Below, in pieces: positions 1 to 8,695 of a stretch of 64,000 bases of DNA. Under the pieces are notes generated by a model. It made no database searches, was not told where the DNA came from, and was given only the letters and a program-made list of their open reading frames with translations. Numbering within the stretch: the first letter of the stretch is position 1; each line of letters starts with the position of its first letter. The stretch spans positions 186,001-250,000 of the forward strand of contig JADIYP010000003.1 of assembly GCA_016705235.1 (NCBI GenBank). The letters are read 5' to 3'. The stretch is from Candidatus Leptovillus affinis (lineage in GTDB: Bacteria > Chloroflexota > Anaerolineae > Promineifilales > Promineifilaceae). A program made the position numbers and the translations under genes.

Positions 1-138
1 GGCGAGCTGATTGAAGTGCAGGGCACGGCCGAAAAAGCCCCATTTCCCCGCGCCCACCTCGACCAACTGTTGGATTTGGCGACCGGCGGCATTCAGACGT
101 TGGCCGCCAAACAACGCGAGGCGCTGACGGCCGTATGA
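1..138 (+). CDS. rph: Ribonuclease PH, C-terminal fragment (5' end outside window)
   Basis: The frame is open from base 1 and ends at TGA 136-138, giving 45 residues that begin GELIEVQGTAEKAPF. This is the characteristic end of RNase PH, the phosphorolytic 3'-5' exoribonuclease that trims tRNA 3' ends: the ELIEVQGTAE strand followed by the helix containing LLDLATGGIQTL. The catalytic core lies outside the window. The last codons contain one copy of the ACGGCCGT octamer (read as Thr-Ala-Val). The gene converges on the glycosidase at 289-1674. The 150 bp between them hold an imperfect CTGGAG/CTCCAG inverted repeat that may help terminate both. Confidence 0.85.
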   Translation, partial: GELIEVQGTAEKAPFPRAHLDQLLDLATGGIQTLAAKQREALTAV

Positions 139-288
139 CACGTCCACTGCGCCAATGAACTGGGTGCAGGCATGTCATTTTAATGGAAACTGGAGGCTGG
201 AAATTCTGTACCTTTCATGCTCCAGTCTCCAGTCTCCAATCTTCTGTAGGTTATTTACGCTGCGTTTCTAATTTTCCCACAACACGCC

Positions 289-1674
289 TCAAAACTGCGG
301 TAAATACGGTGCAAACGTTGTCAGGTAATCGTCCAGGATGGCCCGCGCCTGACCAATGTCGTTGACCATCGGATCGAGCAGCAGGGTTTGTAGGGCCAGG
401 TGACGATTGCCGGTAACGGCCGTTTCCACCACCATTTCCACCAACTCCGCCTCCCGTCGCAGCAGCGCCGTGATCCCGGCCGGCAGCTCGCCAATTTGGA
501 TGCCGCGCACGCCCAGCCGGCTGATCACCGCCGGAACTTCCACAATCGTCTCGTCGGGCAGACCGGCGATAGAGCCATTGTTGGGGATATTCACCGTTTC
601 GTCAAAATAATTTTCGTTGTGGGTGATGGCCGCGATGAGTTCGGCCGCGCCTTCGCTTTCGGCGTCGCGCATCCCATCCACCGACAGGTTACCGGCGGCC
701 ATTTCCGCCAGCATGTGGTTCATAAAGTCGCGGCTGGCTTCGTTGCTGTCCCAATCATACAGGCGCAGATCGTAGGTTTCCCACGGCCTGGTTTGGGCGT
801 TGTGGCCGTAGGGCAGATATTCCACCAGGTGCGTGTCGCCGGGAATGGGCAGCAGATCGAACGTGCGGAAAAGGTCCAGCGACAATGGCTCCAGCGTGGG
901 CGGGGCGTCGGCCAGCGCGTCGCGGAGGGCGGGGTAGAGGTCTTCGCCGGTGAGTTTGTCGCGTACGTCTACCAGCCAGATGAAGTGGTTGAGACCGGCC
1001 GATTTGATGTCGATGTGTTGACGGCCGTATGCCGCCAACCGATGGGCGATGGGCGTATTGGCCGGGTCGGAACGCAGCGAGATGGCTTCAGGCACGGGGA
1101 TGTGGTAGCGGTTGCGCAGCAGAACGGCCGTGAGTGCATACCCAAGCTGAATCTGATGACATTTGCCAACGATGTTGATGCGGCTGTATTTTGTGACGGC
1201 GCGGGTAATGCGCGGCAGCGGGTTGCTGAAATTGATGAGAACGGCCGTTGGGCAAAGCGCTTCCATATCCCGCACAATGTCTAAAAAGGGCGGAATCTGG
1301 CGGCAGGCGTGCATCAGGCCGCCAGGACCGCCGTTTTCGGCGTAGGCCTGGCGCAGGCCATGTTTCAGCGGAACCTCCCAATCCAGCCGCCACAATTTCT
1401 CGCGCGGCGGCACTTCAATCGACACAATGACAAAATCTGCCCCAGGCAGTACATCACGCCGGTTTGTGCTGGCGCTGATGCGCATATCGGCGTCCCAGGC
1501 GTCGCTCATCCGTTGCGCCACTTTGGCGACAATTTCCAGGGCTGGCTCATTAAAATCTACCAGGGCCAGCTCGCTGCCTCGTAAACGGCCGTCACGCACA
1601 ATGGTCGCCAAAGTGGATGGGCCAAAACTGGCGCTGCCCGCGCCGATAATGACAATTTTAGGTTTTAAGGACAT
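289..1674 (-). CDS. Glycoside hydrolase family 4 (alpha-glucosidase/alpha-galactosidase type)
   Basis: 461 residues, the usual length for GH4. These enzymes cleave glycosides by an NAD+- and Mn2+-dependent redox mechanism in the cytoplasm. The N-terminus has the Rossmann dinucleotide motif (KIVIIGAGSASFGPS). The family NFSNP motif follows, then GKCHQ and GLNHF, which hold the Cys and His metal ligands of GH4. The open frame continues upstream to 2196, but start ATG 1674 is chosen because GGAG lies 8 bp upstream, the Rossmann strand begins right after it, and the extra 174 residues run through an intergenic repeat. Substrate (alpha-glucoside, galactoside or galacturonide) cannot be settled from sequence alone. 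It is divergent from acs. Confidence 0.85.
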   Translation of the reverse strand: MSLKPKIVIIGAGSASFGPSTLATIVRDGRLRGSELALVDFNEPALEIVAKVAQRMSDAWDADMRISASTNRRDVLPGADFVIVSIEVPPREKLWRLDWEVPLKHGLRQAYAENGGPGGLMHACRQIPPFLDIVRDMEALCPTAVLINFSNPLPRITRAVTKYSRINIVGKCHQIQLGYALTAVLLRNRYHIPVPEAISLRSDPANTPIAHRLAAYGRQHIDIKSAGLNHFIWLVDVRDKLTGEDLYPALRDALADAPPTLEPLSLDLFRTFDLLPIPGDTHLVEYLPYGHNAQTRPWETYDLRLYDWDSNEASRDFMNHMLAEMAAGNLSVDGMRDAESEGAAELIAAITHNENYFDETVNIPNNGSIAGLPDETIVEVPAVISRLGVRGIQIGELPAGITALLRREAELVEMVVETAVTGNRHLALQTLLLDPMVNDIGQARAILDDYLTTFAPYLPQF

Positions 1675-1997
1675 AAGTTTTCTCCGTTGGTCTGCAAGCA
1701 AAAATAAATGCGTTGGTGTGAAAGCGTATGATAACACGTAAAGTTGCGCCGAACCGAAAAAATTAAATCGTTTGTAACTATAACAGACCCCAAGGGTTTG
1801 CCCCGAGAAGTTGGAATTGGGTAGCAAACCCTTGGGGGCTTGCCAGTGAAACCTGAACAACACAATCGTTTTACACTTTGGGAATTTGCCAATATACTTA
1901 AAAACGCCCAATGTTTGATCAGGTTTCCTTCCCGAAACCCAATGCAGGATTTTCACCCAAAACAGCCAAACTAAATTTATAGTAGGAGGACGACGCA
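1675..1997. other. Intergenic region between divergent GH4 and acs genes
   Basis: 323 bp without a convincing gene. It holds the first copy of the dispersed inverted-repeat family (about 1772-1858) and the AGGAGG ribosome-binding site of acs at 1984-1989. I see no strong consensus promoter, although both flanking genes must start here. Confidence 0.6.
1772..1858. repeat. Dispersed intergenic inverted repeat, copy A
   Basis: The core is CCCCAAGGGTTTG, then about 30 bp of spacer, then CAAACCCTTGGGG, so it folds into a long hairpin. GTAAC and CAGACC precede it. Related copies lie near 15762, 30978 and 48253, always between genes. Copies A and B share the core almost exactly. Confidence 0.7.
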
Positions 1998-3902
1998 ATG
2001 GCAGACGATAAGAAGATGGTAGGCGAAGTCTATTACCCCGCGCCGGAGGTAGTTGCCCACGCGCACATTCGCGATTACGAGAAGGTTCATGCGGACGCAT
2101 CGGCGGACCTGGCGAAATTCTGGGGCAAGGTAGCCGCAGAAAATTATGAATGGTTCCAACCGTGGGAACAAACGCTGGATGATGACAATGCCCCATTTTA
2201 TAAATGGTTTAAGGGGGCGAAGGTTAATATCGTCCATAACGCGTTGGACAGGCACATGCGCACGGCCGTGCGCAACAAAGCCGCCCTCATTTTTGAAGGG
2301 GAACCGGGCGACACCAAAGTCTACACCTATCAACAACTCCATTACCAGGTCAGCAAATTTGCCAGCGTCCTGCGGGCTATGGGCGTGCAAAAAGGGGACC
2401 GCGTTACCATCTACATGGGCCGAATTCCCGAATTAATCATTGCCATGCTGGCGTGCGCCAAAATTGGGGCCATACACTCCGTGGTTTACGGCGGCTTTTC
2501 CACCGAAGCGCTCCATGAGCGCATCGACGACAGCCAATCCAAAGTCCTCATCACCTGCGACGGCGCCTGGCTGCGAGGAACCGTCATTGAATTAAAAAAA
2601 ATCGCCAACGAAGCGGTAGATCGTTCTGGGACCATTCAATCAGTGATTTGCGTCAAGCGCACCGGCATGGATGTGGAGATGGTGCAGGGGCGTGATTATT
2701 GGTACCATGACCTGATGGCCTTACCCATCGCCGATCCGACTGCGCCGACGCAGGTGATGGATGCCGAAGACCCGCTGTTCATTTTGTATACCTCTGGCAC
2801 CACCGGCAAGCCTAAGGCTATTTTGCACACGCATGGCGGCTACATGGTCTGGACATCGACCACCCTGAAGTGGGTGTTCGACATCAAGCCGGAAGATGTG
2901 TGGTGGTGCGCGGCCGATCCCGGTTGGATTACCGGTCACAGCTATATTGTCTACGCGCCCCTGATTTTGGGGGCAACCAGTGTGATGTACGAAGGCGCGC
3001 CCACCTATCCTTACCCGGATCGCTGGTGGTCGCTTATTGCCAAATATGGCGTCACCATTTTGTACACAGCTCCCACCGCCATTCGCGGCCTGATGCGCTT
3101 CGGCGAAAGCTGGCCCAACAAGCATGATTTGTCGACGCTGCGCCTGCTCGGCTCTGTCGGCGAGCCGATTAATCCGGAAGCGTGGCGTTGGTACCATCGG
3201 GTCATCGGCAAAGAAAAATGCCCCATCATGGATACCTGGTGGCAGACGGAAACCGGCGGGTTTATGATCACCCCGCTGCCCTGCGTGCCTCTCAAACCAG
3301 GCTCAGCAACACGCGCTTTCCCTGGGGTGGATATTGATGTGGTGGACGAAGATGGTCATCCGGTGGCAGCCAACGAAGAAGGGTTCCTGGTGATCAAATC
3401 GCCCTGGCCGGGGATGCTGCGGACGATTTTTGGCGATCCTGACCGGTATGTGCAGCAATATTGGAGCCGGTTTGCCGAGCAGGGCTGGTATCTACCGGGT
3501 GACAGCGCCAAGAAGGATGAGGATGGCTATATCTGGGTTATCGGCCGTATCGACGATGTGATTAAGGTGTCTGGTTATCGACTGGGCACGGCCGAAATTG
3601 AGAGTGCGTTGGTGAGCCATTCGGCGGTGGCTGAAGCGGCGGTGATTGGCGTGCCGGATGAACTGCGTGGCAACATTATCAAGGCGTACTGCATTTTGCG
3701 GCAGGGTTGGGAAGGCAGCGAAAAGCTGGAACACATGCTCAAAGATCATGTGGCGCACGAGATGGGGCCGATTGCCAAACCATCGACGATTGAGTTTGTG
3801 GATAATTTGCCCAAGACGCGTTCGGGTAAAATTATGCGGCGCATTTTGAAGGCCCGGGTATTGGGTCAGGATGTGGGGGACTTATCGACGCTGGCTGATT
3901 AA
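1998..3902 (+). CDS. acs: Acetyl-CoA synthetase (AMP-forming)
   Basis: 634 residues, full length. The enzyme activates acetate to acetyl-CoA through acetyl-AMP in the cytoplasm. The adenylation core YTSGTTGKPK is near residue 264. DTWWQTETGG carries the tryptophan that limits the acyl pocket to acetate or propionate. GDSAKKDEDGY and GRIDDVIKVSG mark the hinge region. PKTRSGKIMRR near residue 610 holds the catalytic lysine that is reversibly acetylated in this family. The start is fixed by AGGAGG 8 bp upstream. The HDAC-fold gene about 3.6 kb downstream could be a deacetylase for this lysine, but that is only a guess. A hairpin terminator follows. Confidence 0.95.
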   Translation: MADDKKMVGEVYYPAPEVVAHAHIRDYEKVHADASADLAKFWGKVAAENYEWFQPWEQTLDDDNAPFYKWFKGAKVNIVHNALDRHMRTAVRNKAALIFEGEPGDTKVYTYQQLHYQVSKFASVLRAMGVQKGDRVTIYMGRIPELIIAMLACAKIGAIHSVVYGGFSTEALHERIDDSQSKVLITCDGAWLRGTVIELKKIANEAVDRSGTIQSVICVKRTGMDVEMVQGRDYWYHDLMALPIADPTAPTQVMDAEDPLFILYTSGTTGKPKAILHTHGGYMVWTSTTLKWVFDIKPEDVWWCAADPGWITGHSYIVYAPLILGATSVMYEGAPTYPYPDRWWSLIAKYGVTILYTAPTAIRGLMRFGESWPNKHDLSTLRLLGSVGEPINPEAWRWYHRVIGKEKCPIMDTWWQTETGGFMITPLPCVPLKPGSATRAFPGVDIDVVDEDGHPVAANEEGFLVIKSPWPGMLRTIFGDPDRYVQQYWSRFAEQGWYLPGDSAKKDEDGYIWVIGRIDDVIKVSGYRLGTAEIESALVSHSAVAEAAVIGVPDELRGNIIKAYCILRQGWEGSEKLEHMLKDHVAHEMGPIAKPSTIEFVDNLPKTRSGKIMRRILKARVLGQDVGDLSTLAD

Positions 3903-3957
3903 CGGCCGTTTCCCCCCAAAAGCCCCTGTAACAACAGCGGGTGTGTTGTGCTAAACA

Positions 3958-4000
3958 AAAAAGAGCCTGGCAATTCTAAAATCGCCAGGCTCTTTTTTTT
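3958..4000. terminator. Bidirectional rho-independent terminator between acs and 4002-4766
   Basis: An 11-bp stem AAGAGCCTGGC / GCCAGGCTCTT with a 12-nt loop is flanked by A-run and T-run, so it can stop both converging genes. The same stem core recurs in the terminator at 39625-39669. Confidence 0.9.
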
Positions 4001-4001
4001 G

Positions 4002-4766
4002 TTATTGGTTAGCGGAACGCCACCAACGAGGGTGATTTTTACGCAGGTCGTCACGCGAGGGCAGGGGGAAGTAGGCCAATTCGCTGGTATTGCCCAGGTA
4101 AACGCCGTTGCTGATCATGCGGTAGGGGTATTCGACGGTGTGTGTGCGGTCGATCATTTTGGTGTGGACCGGTTTGGTTTGCAGTTCCACCAGCCCTTCG
4201 CGCAGTTGGTGAATGTAATCGTAGGGCAGGTCGCCGATGGAGCCATATTCCGGGTTTTGCGCCAGTTCGCCCAGGCGCAGATCGACGAAGCAGACGGCCG
4301 GCAGGTGGATCATGCTGTCGGGGTCTTGGGTCAGGAATTCGTATAGAGACAGTGGGTCCAGCGTGCTGACGACCAGCGGCGAAACGGGGGCAATTTCCTG
4401 GTACATGTATAAACCGGTGTCGTCTTTGGGGTAGGTGGTGCTGCGTTGCAGCGGCAGGGTTTCGCCGAATTTGGTGACGAGGTAAAGGGTGTCGATGTGG
4501 GTGAGAGGGATGTGTTCGAGAACGCGGTAAGTGGCGATATAGACGGATTTTTTGGGACGGCCGTCTTCGTGCGGCACACAGCGGGCAATCCCTTCGTCGA
4601 TACGGAAAAAATCGTGGCGAAAATCCGGGTCTAGCTCGATAAACATAGCCTGCCCGCGTTGTTTCTTGCTGTAGCCAACCGTGTAGTAGACGCCAAATTC
4701 TTCTGGTGGGTACATCGAGGCGATGAGGGCTTCTGGTATGAGGGACAGGTACAGGTGTACAGTCAT
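4002..4766 (-). CDS. Conserved hypothetical protein, function unknown
   Basis: 254 residues from ATG 4766, which has a GGAG-type site in the preceding bases; the longer frame to 4868 adds a low-complexity tail without a ribosome-binding site. I do not recognise a family. There is no signal peptide and no membrane segment. The protein is soluble and mixed alpha/beta with many Tyr and Pro residues. It opens MTVHLYLSLIPEALIASM and later has two regions rich in short beta strands (KKSVYIATYRVLEHIP, VYLGNTSELAYF). It is convergent with acs and divergent from hppA, so it is transcribed alone. Confidence 0.65.
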   Translation of the reverse strand: MTVHLYLSLIPEALIASMYPPEEFGVYYTVGYSKKQRGQAMFIELDPDFRHDFFRIDEGIARCVPHEDGRPKKSVYIATYRVLEHIPLTHIDTLYLVTKFGETLPLQRSTTYPKDDTGLYMYQEIAPVSPLVVSTLDPLSLYEFLTQDPDSMIHLPAVCFVDLRLGELAQNPEYGSIGDLPYDYIHQLREGLVELQTKPVHTKMIDRTHTVEYPYRMISNGVYLGNTSELAYFPLPSRDDLRKNHPRWWRSANQ

Positions 4767-5088
4767 GTAAGTCTCCGCTCCTTTTTGCTTCTTTGGGCTA
4801 ACAATCTCATCGGCAGATGATGAGGGGCTGATGATTGAAATTATAACCGTATCTGCCAAGGCTACCACAATTATGAATGCCTGGGCAACGGCCGTTCTCC
4901 CGTGTTTGACATGGTTTGTGCGATTCGTTACAATCCGCTCCCCGCGTTAAGCCCAAACAAAGGGGACAAAACTTAGGAATAAAATCAGGTAAAATCTCTC
5001 CTGAAATGCAGTCTTACAACACAATCGGTAGCAAAATCCTCACGACACGGATTACCACCTAACCTTGCAGGAGGCGTAAGTTAATTAC
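4767..5088. other. Intergenic region upstream of hppA
   Basis: 322 bp without a gene. It holds a consensus promoter for hppA at 4906-4934, a leader of about 145 nt, and GGAGG at 5070-5074 ahead of the ATG. Confidence 0.6.
4906..4934 (+). promoter_or_regulatory. Sigma-70 promoter for hppA
   Basis: TTGACA at 4906-4911, exactly 17 bp, then TACAAT at 4929-4934: a perfect -35 box and a 5/6 -10 box at ideal spacing. It predicts a leader of roughly 145 nt before the hppA start. Confidence 0.75.
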
Positions 5089-7401
5089 ATGGAACAAACA
5101 TTGATAATGGCCCAAGATGCGGTTTCCGGCAGAACGGCCGTGCCGTTGTTATGGTGGCTTGGCCCCATCGGCGCGCTTATTGCTCTTGGGTACGCATATT
5201 ATTTTTATCGCCAGGTCATGGCCCATAACGAAGGAACCCCGCGCATGATCGAGATTGCCCAGGCGGTCCGTGAAGGCGCAATGGCTTACCTGACCCGCCA
5301 ATATCGCGTCGTGGGCATTGTCTTTGCCGTTCTTTTTGTGGTTTTCCTGATCATGTCCTTCTTGAAACTGCAAAACCCGGTTGTTCCTTTTGCCTTCATC
5401 ACCGGCGGGCTGTTCTCGGCCGTTTGCGGTTTTTTTGGCATGAAAACGGCTACCAATGCCTCGGCCCGCACCGCCCACGCCGCCAGCCAGAGCCTGAACA
5501 ACGGGTTGCAAGTTGCCCTGCGCGCCGGCGCGGTGATGGGTTTGGTGGTTGTTGGATTTGCCCTGCTGGATATAACCGCCTGGTTTTTAATTTTGTATTA
5601 CGCCTTTCCGGTCGTTTTGCCCAACAGCTTTATCAGCACGGCCGCTAACCCACTGCCCATTATTACCGCTACCATGTTGAGTTTTGGCATGGGCGCATCG
5701 ACTCAGGCGCTGTTTGCCCGCGTCGGCGGCGGCATTTTCACCAAAGCGGCCGATGTCGGCGCCGATTTGGTGGGCAAGGTGGAAGCCGGTATCCCCGAAG
5801 ATGATCCGCGCAACCCGGCGACGATTGCCGATAACGTGGGCGATAACGTGGGCGATGTGGCCGGCATGGGCGCCGACCTCTACGAATCGTATGCCGGCTC
5901 CATTTTGGCTACTTCTGCCCTGGGCGTCGCGGCCGTGGCCACGGCTGGAACAGCCATGGGCGGCTTCACGATCATGGAATTGCAGCTTCGTTATTTGTCT
6001 GCGCCAATTGTCCTGGCGGCTGTGGGCGTGGTTTTGTCTATCATGGCCATCTATCTGGTGCAGGCGGATGAAGGGGCGTCGCAGGCGCAGTTGATCGGCG
6101 CTTTGAGCCGAGGGTTGTATGGCAGTTCCATTGGCATAGCCGTGTTGTCGCTGCCCGTTTTATACACTTTGGGTCTGCCGAATTGGTGGCAGGTGTGGAC
6201 GGCCGTAGTCACCGGCCTCGTCGTGGGCATCATCGTCGGCAAAGCGACCGAATATTACACCTCGCACGCCTTCAAACCCACGCGCGGCATCGCCGCACAG
6301 GCAGAAACCAGTTCTGCCACCGCCCTGATTGAAGGGTTGGCTGTCGGCATGGAATCGAATGGTATTCCCGTTATCGCCATCGTCTTTGGTATTGCCGTTA
6401 GTTTTTATGTGGTGGGCGGCAACAGCAGCATCCTCATGGGACTGTATGGCGTGGGCATTGCGGCCGTGGGCATGTTGTCCACGCTCGGGTTCACGCTGGC
6501 CACCGACGCCTACGGTCCCATCGCCGACAACGCGGGCGGCAACGCCGAAATGGCCGAACTCGACCCCAAAGTGCGCGACCGCACCGATCAGCTAGACGCG
6601 GTTGGCAATACCACGGCGGCCATTGGCAAAGGGTTCGCCATTGGTTCGGCGGCGTTAACGTCGCTGGCTCTCCTGGCCGCCTATCTGGAAGAAATCCGCC
6701 TGGTGCTCACAGAACTGCGCGGCATCGAAACGGTGCAGATTGCCGGGAAGGCAGTCGCTGTGGCCACGATGACCATGCAAGATTTTATGATTTATTACAA
6801 CGTGACCTTGCTCAATCCGGCCGTTTTGATTGGTTTGTTTATCGGCGCGGCCACCGCGTTCTACTTTTCGGCGTTAACCATGCGCGCTGTTGGGCGAGCC
6901 GCCGGTGGTATGGTAGAAGAAGTTCGCCGCCAATTTCGCAGCGATCCGGGCATTTTGGCCGGTACGTCGAAGCCGGATTATGCGCGCTGTGTAGACATCA
7001 GCACCGCCTCCGCGCAGCGGGAAATGGTGACGCCATCGGTTATTGCCATCGCCGTGCCGGTGATTGTGGGCATCTTGTTTGGCGTGGCCGGTGTGTTAGG
7101 GCTGCTCTCGGGTGGTTTGGCGGCCGGGTTTGCTCTGGCGGTGATGATGGCCAACGCCGGTGGTTCATGGGACAACGCCAAAAAGTATATTGAAGAAGGG
7201 CATCATGGCGGTAAAGGATCGCAAGCCCACAAAGCGGCCGTGGTTGGCGATACGGTGGGCGATCCGTTCAAGGATACGTCTGGTCCGTCGTTGAACATCT
7301 TAATCAAATTGATGTCGATGGTTTCAGTGGTTTTTGCCGGGCTGGTGGTTGCTTTTGCCGGTGGTCAGGGTTTGTTGTACATGCTGGTGAACGGCGGCTG
7401 A
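5089..7401 (+). CDS. hppA: Membrane-bound ion-translocating pyrophosphatase, K+-dependent type
   Basis: 770 residues and about 16 hydrophobic membrane segments. The enzyme hydrolyses cytosolic PPi and pumps H+ or Na+ across the cytoplasmic membrane. The substrate motif runs from about residue 222 (DVGADLVGKVEAGIPEDDPR) to NPATIADNVGDNVGD. The C-terminal acidic motif GDTVGDPFKDTSGPS is also present. Around residue 506 the sequence is GNTTAAIGKG; alanine at this site marks the K+-dependent class, whereas K+-independent pumps have lysine. Whether H+ or Na+ is moved cannot be decided by eye. GGAGG lies upstream of the chosen ATG, a consensus promoter lies at 4906-4934, and a terminator follows. 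Confidence 0.93.
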   Translation: MEQTLIMAQDAVSGRTAVPLLWWLGPIGALIALGYAYYFYRQVMAHNEGTPRMIEIAQAVREGAMAYLTRQYRVVGIVFAVLFVVFLIMSFLKLQNPVVPFAFITGGLFSAVCGFFGMKTATNASARTAHAASQSLNNGLQVALRAGAVMGLVVVGFALLDITAWFLILYYAFPVVLPNSFISTAANPLPIITATMLSFGMGASTQALFARVGGGIFTKAADVGADLVGKVEAGIPEDDPRNPATIADNVGDNVGDVAGMGADLYESYAGSILATSALGVAAVATAGTAMGGFTIMELQLRYLSAPIVLAAVGVVLSIMAIYLVQADEGASQAQLIGALSRGLYGSSIGIAVLSLPVLYTLGLPNWWQVWTAVVTGLVVGIIVGKATEYYTSHAFKPTRGIAAQAETSSATALIEGLAVGMESNGIPVIAIVFGIAVSFYVVGGNSSILMGLYGVGIAAVGMLSTLGFTLATDAYGPIADNAGGNAEMAELDPKVRDRTDQLDAVGNTTAAIGKGFAIGSAALTSLALLAAYLEEIRLVLTELRGIETVQIAGKAVAVATMTMQDFMIYYNVTLLNPAVLIGLFIGAATAFYFSALTMRAVGRAAGGMVEEVRRQFRSDPGILAGTSKPDYARCVDISTASAQREMVTPSVIAIAVPVIVGILFGVAGVLGLLSGGLAAGFALAVMMANAGGSWDNAKKYIEEGHHGGKGSQAHKAAVVGDTVGDPFKDTSGPSLNILIKLMSMVSVVFAGLVVAFAGGQGLLYMLVNGG

Positions 7402-7445
7402 TCCGTTGACCCAAAACTGCCCGGCAGCAAAGTGTGATTGATTTT

Positions 7446-7480
7446 GAAAGGGTGCAGCTATCATGCTGCGCCCTTTTTTC
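7446..7480 (+). terminator. Rho-independent terminator after hppA
   Basis: Stem GAAAGGGTGCAGC / GCTGCGCCCTTTTTT with a six-base loop, followed by Ts. It overlaps the artificial upstream extension of the next gene, which supports the shorter start at 7538. Confidence 0.88.
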
Positions 7481-7537
7481 TTAAGGCGTATAATTGCCGG
7501 TGAGTTTGGCGATTTTCGCGGGAAAAAGGATATGCGG

Positions 7538-8572
7538 ATGAGTAGTTTACTTGTTTATGCGCCCGCTCTGGCGCACACCAGAGCTTATCACCCAGAGAGC
7601 CACCATCGTTTAGCGGCTGTTTTGCCGCACCTGGAAAAATTTGGGGTGCTGCAAGATTTGACGCCTGTGGAGCCGTTGACGGCGACTTTGGAGCAGTTGA
7701 TGCGCACGCATTCGGCGGATTTGATTGAGCATATCCAGCAGGTTTCCTGGTCGGGCGGCGGTTTTTTGGACCATGGCGACACGTATGCGACGCCGGAGAG
7801 TTTTCGTTTGGCGCGTTTGGCCGCCGGGGGCTGCTGCGAGGCTGTGGATGGTGTGATGACGGGTCGGGCGAAAAATGGCATTGCTCTGGTGCGCCCGCCG
7901 GGTCACCATGCCGGGTTTAATTCGGTGAGCGGTTTTTGTTTGTTGAACAACACGGCCGTTGCCGCCCGTCATGCTCAGGAAGTTCACGGCGCCAAACGAG
8001 TGGCTATTGTCGATTTTGACGTGCATCATGGCAATGGCACGCAAGAGATATTTTATTTAGACGACAGCGTTTTATTTGTGTCTACCCATCTGTTTGCCCC
8101 ATTTTTTTATCCGGGCATCGGCCGATCCAACGAGATCGGAGCCGGGCATGGGTTGGGGTATACGCTGAACGTGCCGCTGCCGCCGTATGTGGGCGACGAA
8201 GGGTATTGCCGCATTATGAAGGAATTGGTTTTGCCCAAAGTGGCGGCGTTTAAGCCCGATTTGCTGCTCGTTTCGGCCGGATATGATGCCCACTGGCAAG
8301 ACCCGCTGGCTCAGGGAGGGCTGAGTTTGCGCGGTTATGCCCGAATTTCGCGTTACCTGGTGGAGATGGCCAATAATATGTGTAACGGCCGTATCCTCTT
8401 TATTCTCGAAGGCGGTTATGAGCTAAATGTCCTGAACAGCGGCATCCTGAACACCGTCTACGCCCTCATCGGCCGCGATGAAATTCAAGACACCATTGGC
8501 CCCATGCCCAAACAAGAAAACGACGTGACTGATTTACTATCCCAACTCAAGGCTCGTCACTTGCTTAATTAA
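7538..8572 (+). CDS. Histone deacetylase superfamily (AcuC/class II-like) hydrolase
   Basis: 344 residues from ATG 7538, with AAGGA 7 bp upstream; ATG 7532 is an alternative. The open frame begins at 7463 inside a terminator, which rules out the longer start. Family signatures are all present: RPPGHHA, DFDVHHGNGTQEIFY (zinc and catalytic His/Asp) and SAGYDAH with GGLS, plus the C-terminal EGGYEL glycine loop. In bacteria these zinc enzymes deacetylate acetyl-lysine proteins, acetylpolyamines or small amides. Because an acetyl-CoA synthetase lies nearby, control of Acs acetylation is one possibility, but the two genes are not in an operon. Confidence 0.85.
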   Translation: MSSLLVYAPALAHTRAYHPESHHRLAAVLPHLEKFGVLQDLTPVEPLTATLEQLMRTHSADLIEHIQQVSWSGGGFLDHGDTYATPESFRLARLAAGGCCEAVDGVMTGRAKNGIALVRPPGHHAGFNSVSGFCLLNNTAVAARHAQEVHGAKRVAIVDFDVHHGNGTQEIFYLDDSVLFVSTHLFAPFFYPGIGRSNEIGAGHGLGYTLNVPLPPYVGDEGYCRIMKELVLPKVAAFKPDLLLVSAGYDAHWQDPLAQGGLSLRGYARISRYLVEMANNMCNGRILFILEGGYELNVLNSGILNTVYALIGRDEIQDTIGPMPKQENDVTDLLSQLKARHLLN

Positions 8573-8695
8573 GCGAAACTTTGCATAATATCGCCAGAAG
8601 TTAACCATAACACACGCGTAAAACGTAAAACTCGCATTCTCTTTTATGTCAATTCCCCGGTTCGTTTTACGTTTTGCAGGAAAAAAGGTTACCCT

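Noticed and set aside
400..1284. Antisense frame over the GH4 gene (294 residues)
   Set aside because: A shadow of GC-rich coding on the other strand; no ribosome-binding site or recognisable domain.
1675..2196. 174-residue N-terminal extension of the GH4 protein
   Set aside because: It overlaps an intergenic repeat and the acs start, has no ribosome-binding site, and GH4 proteins begin with the Rossmann strand.
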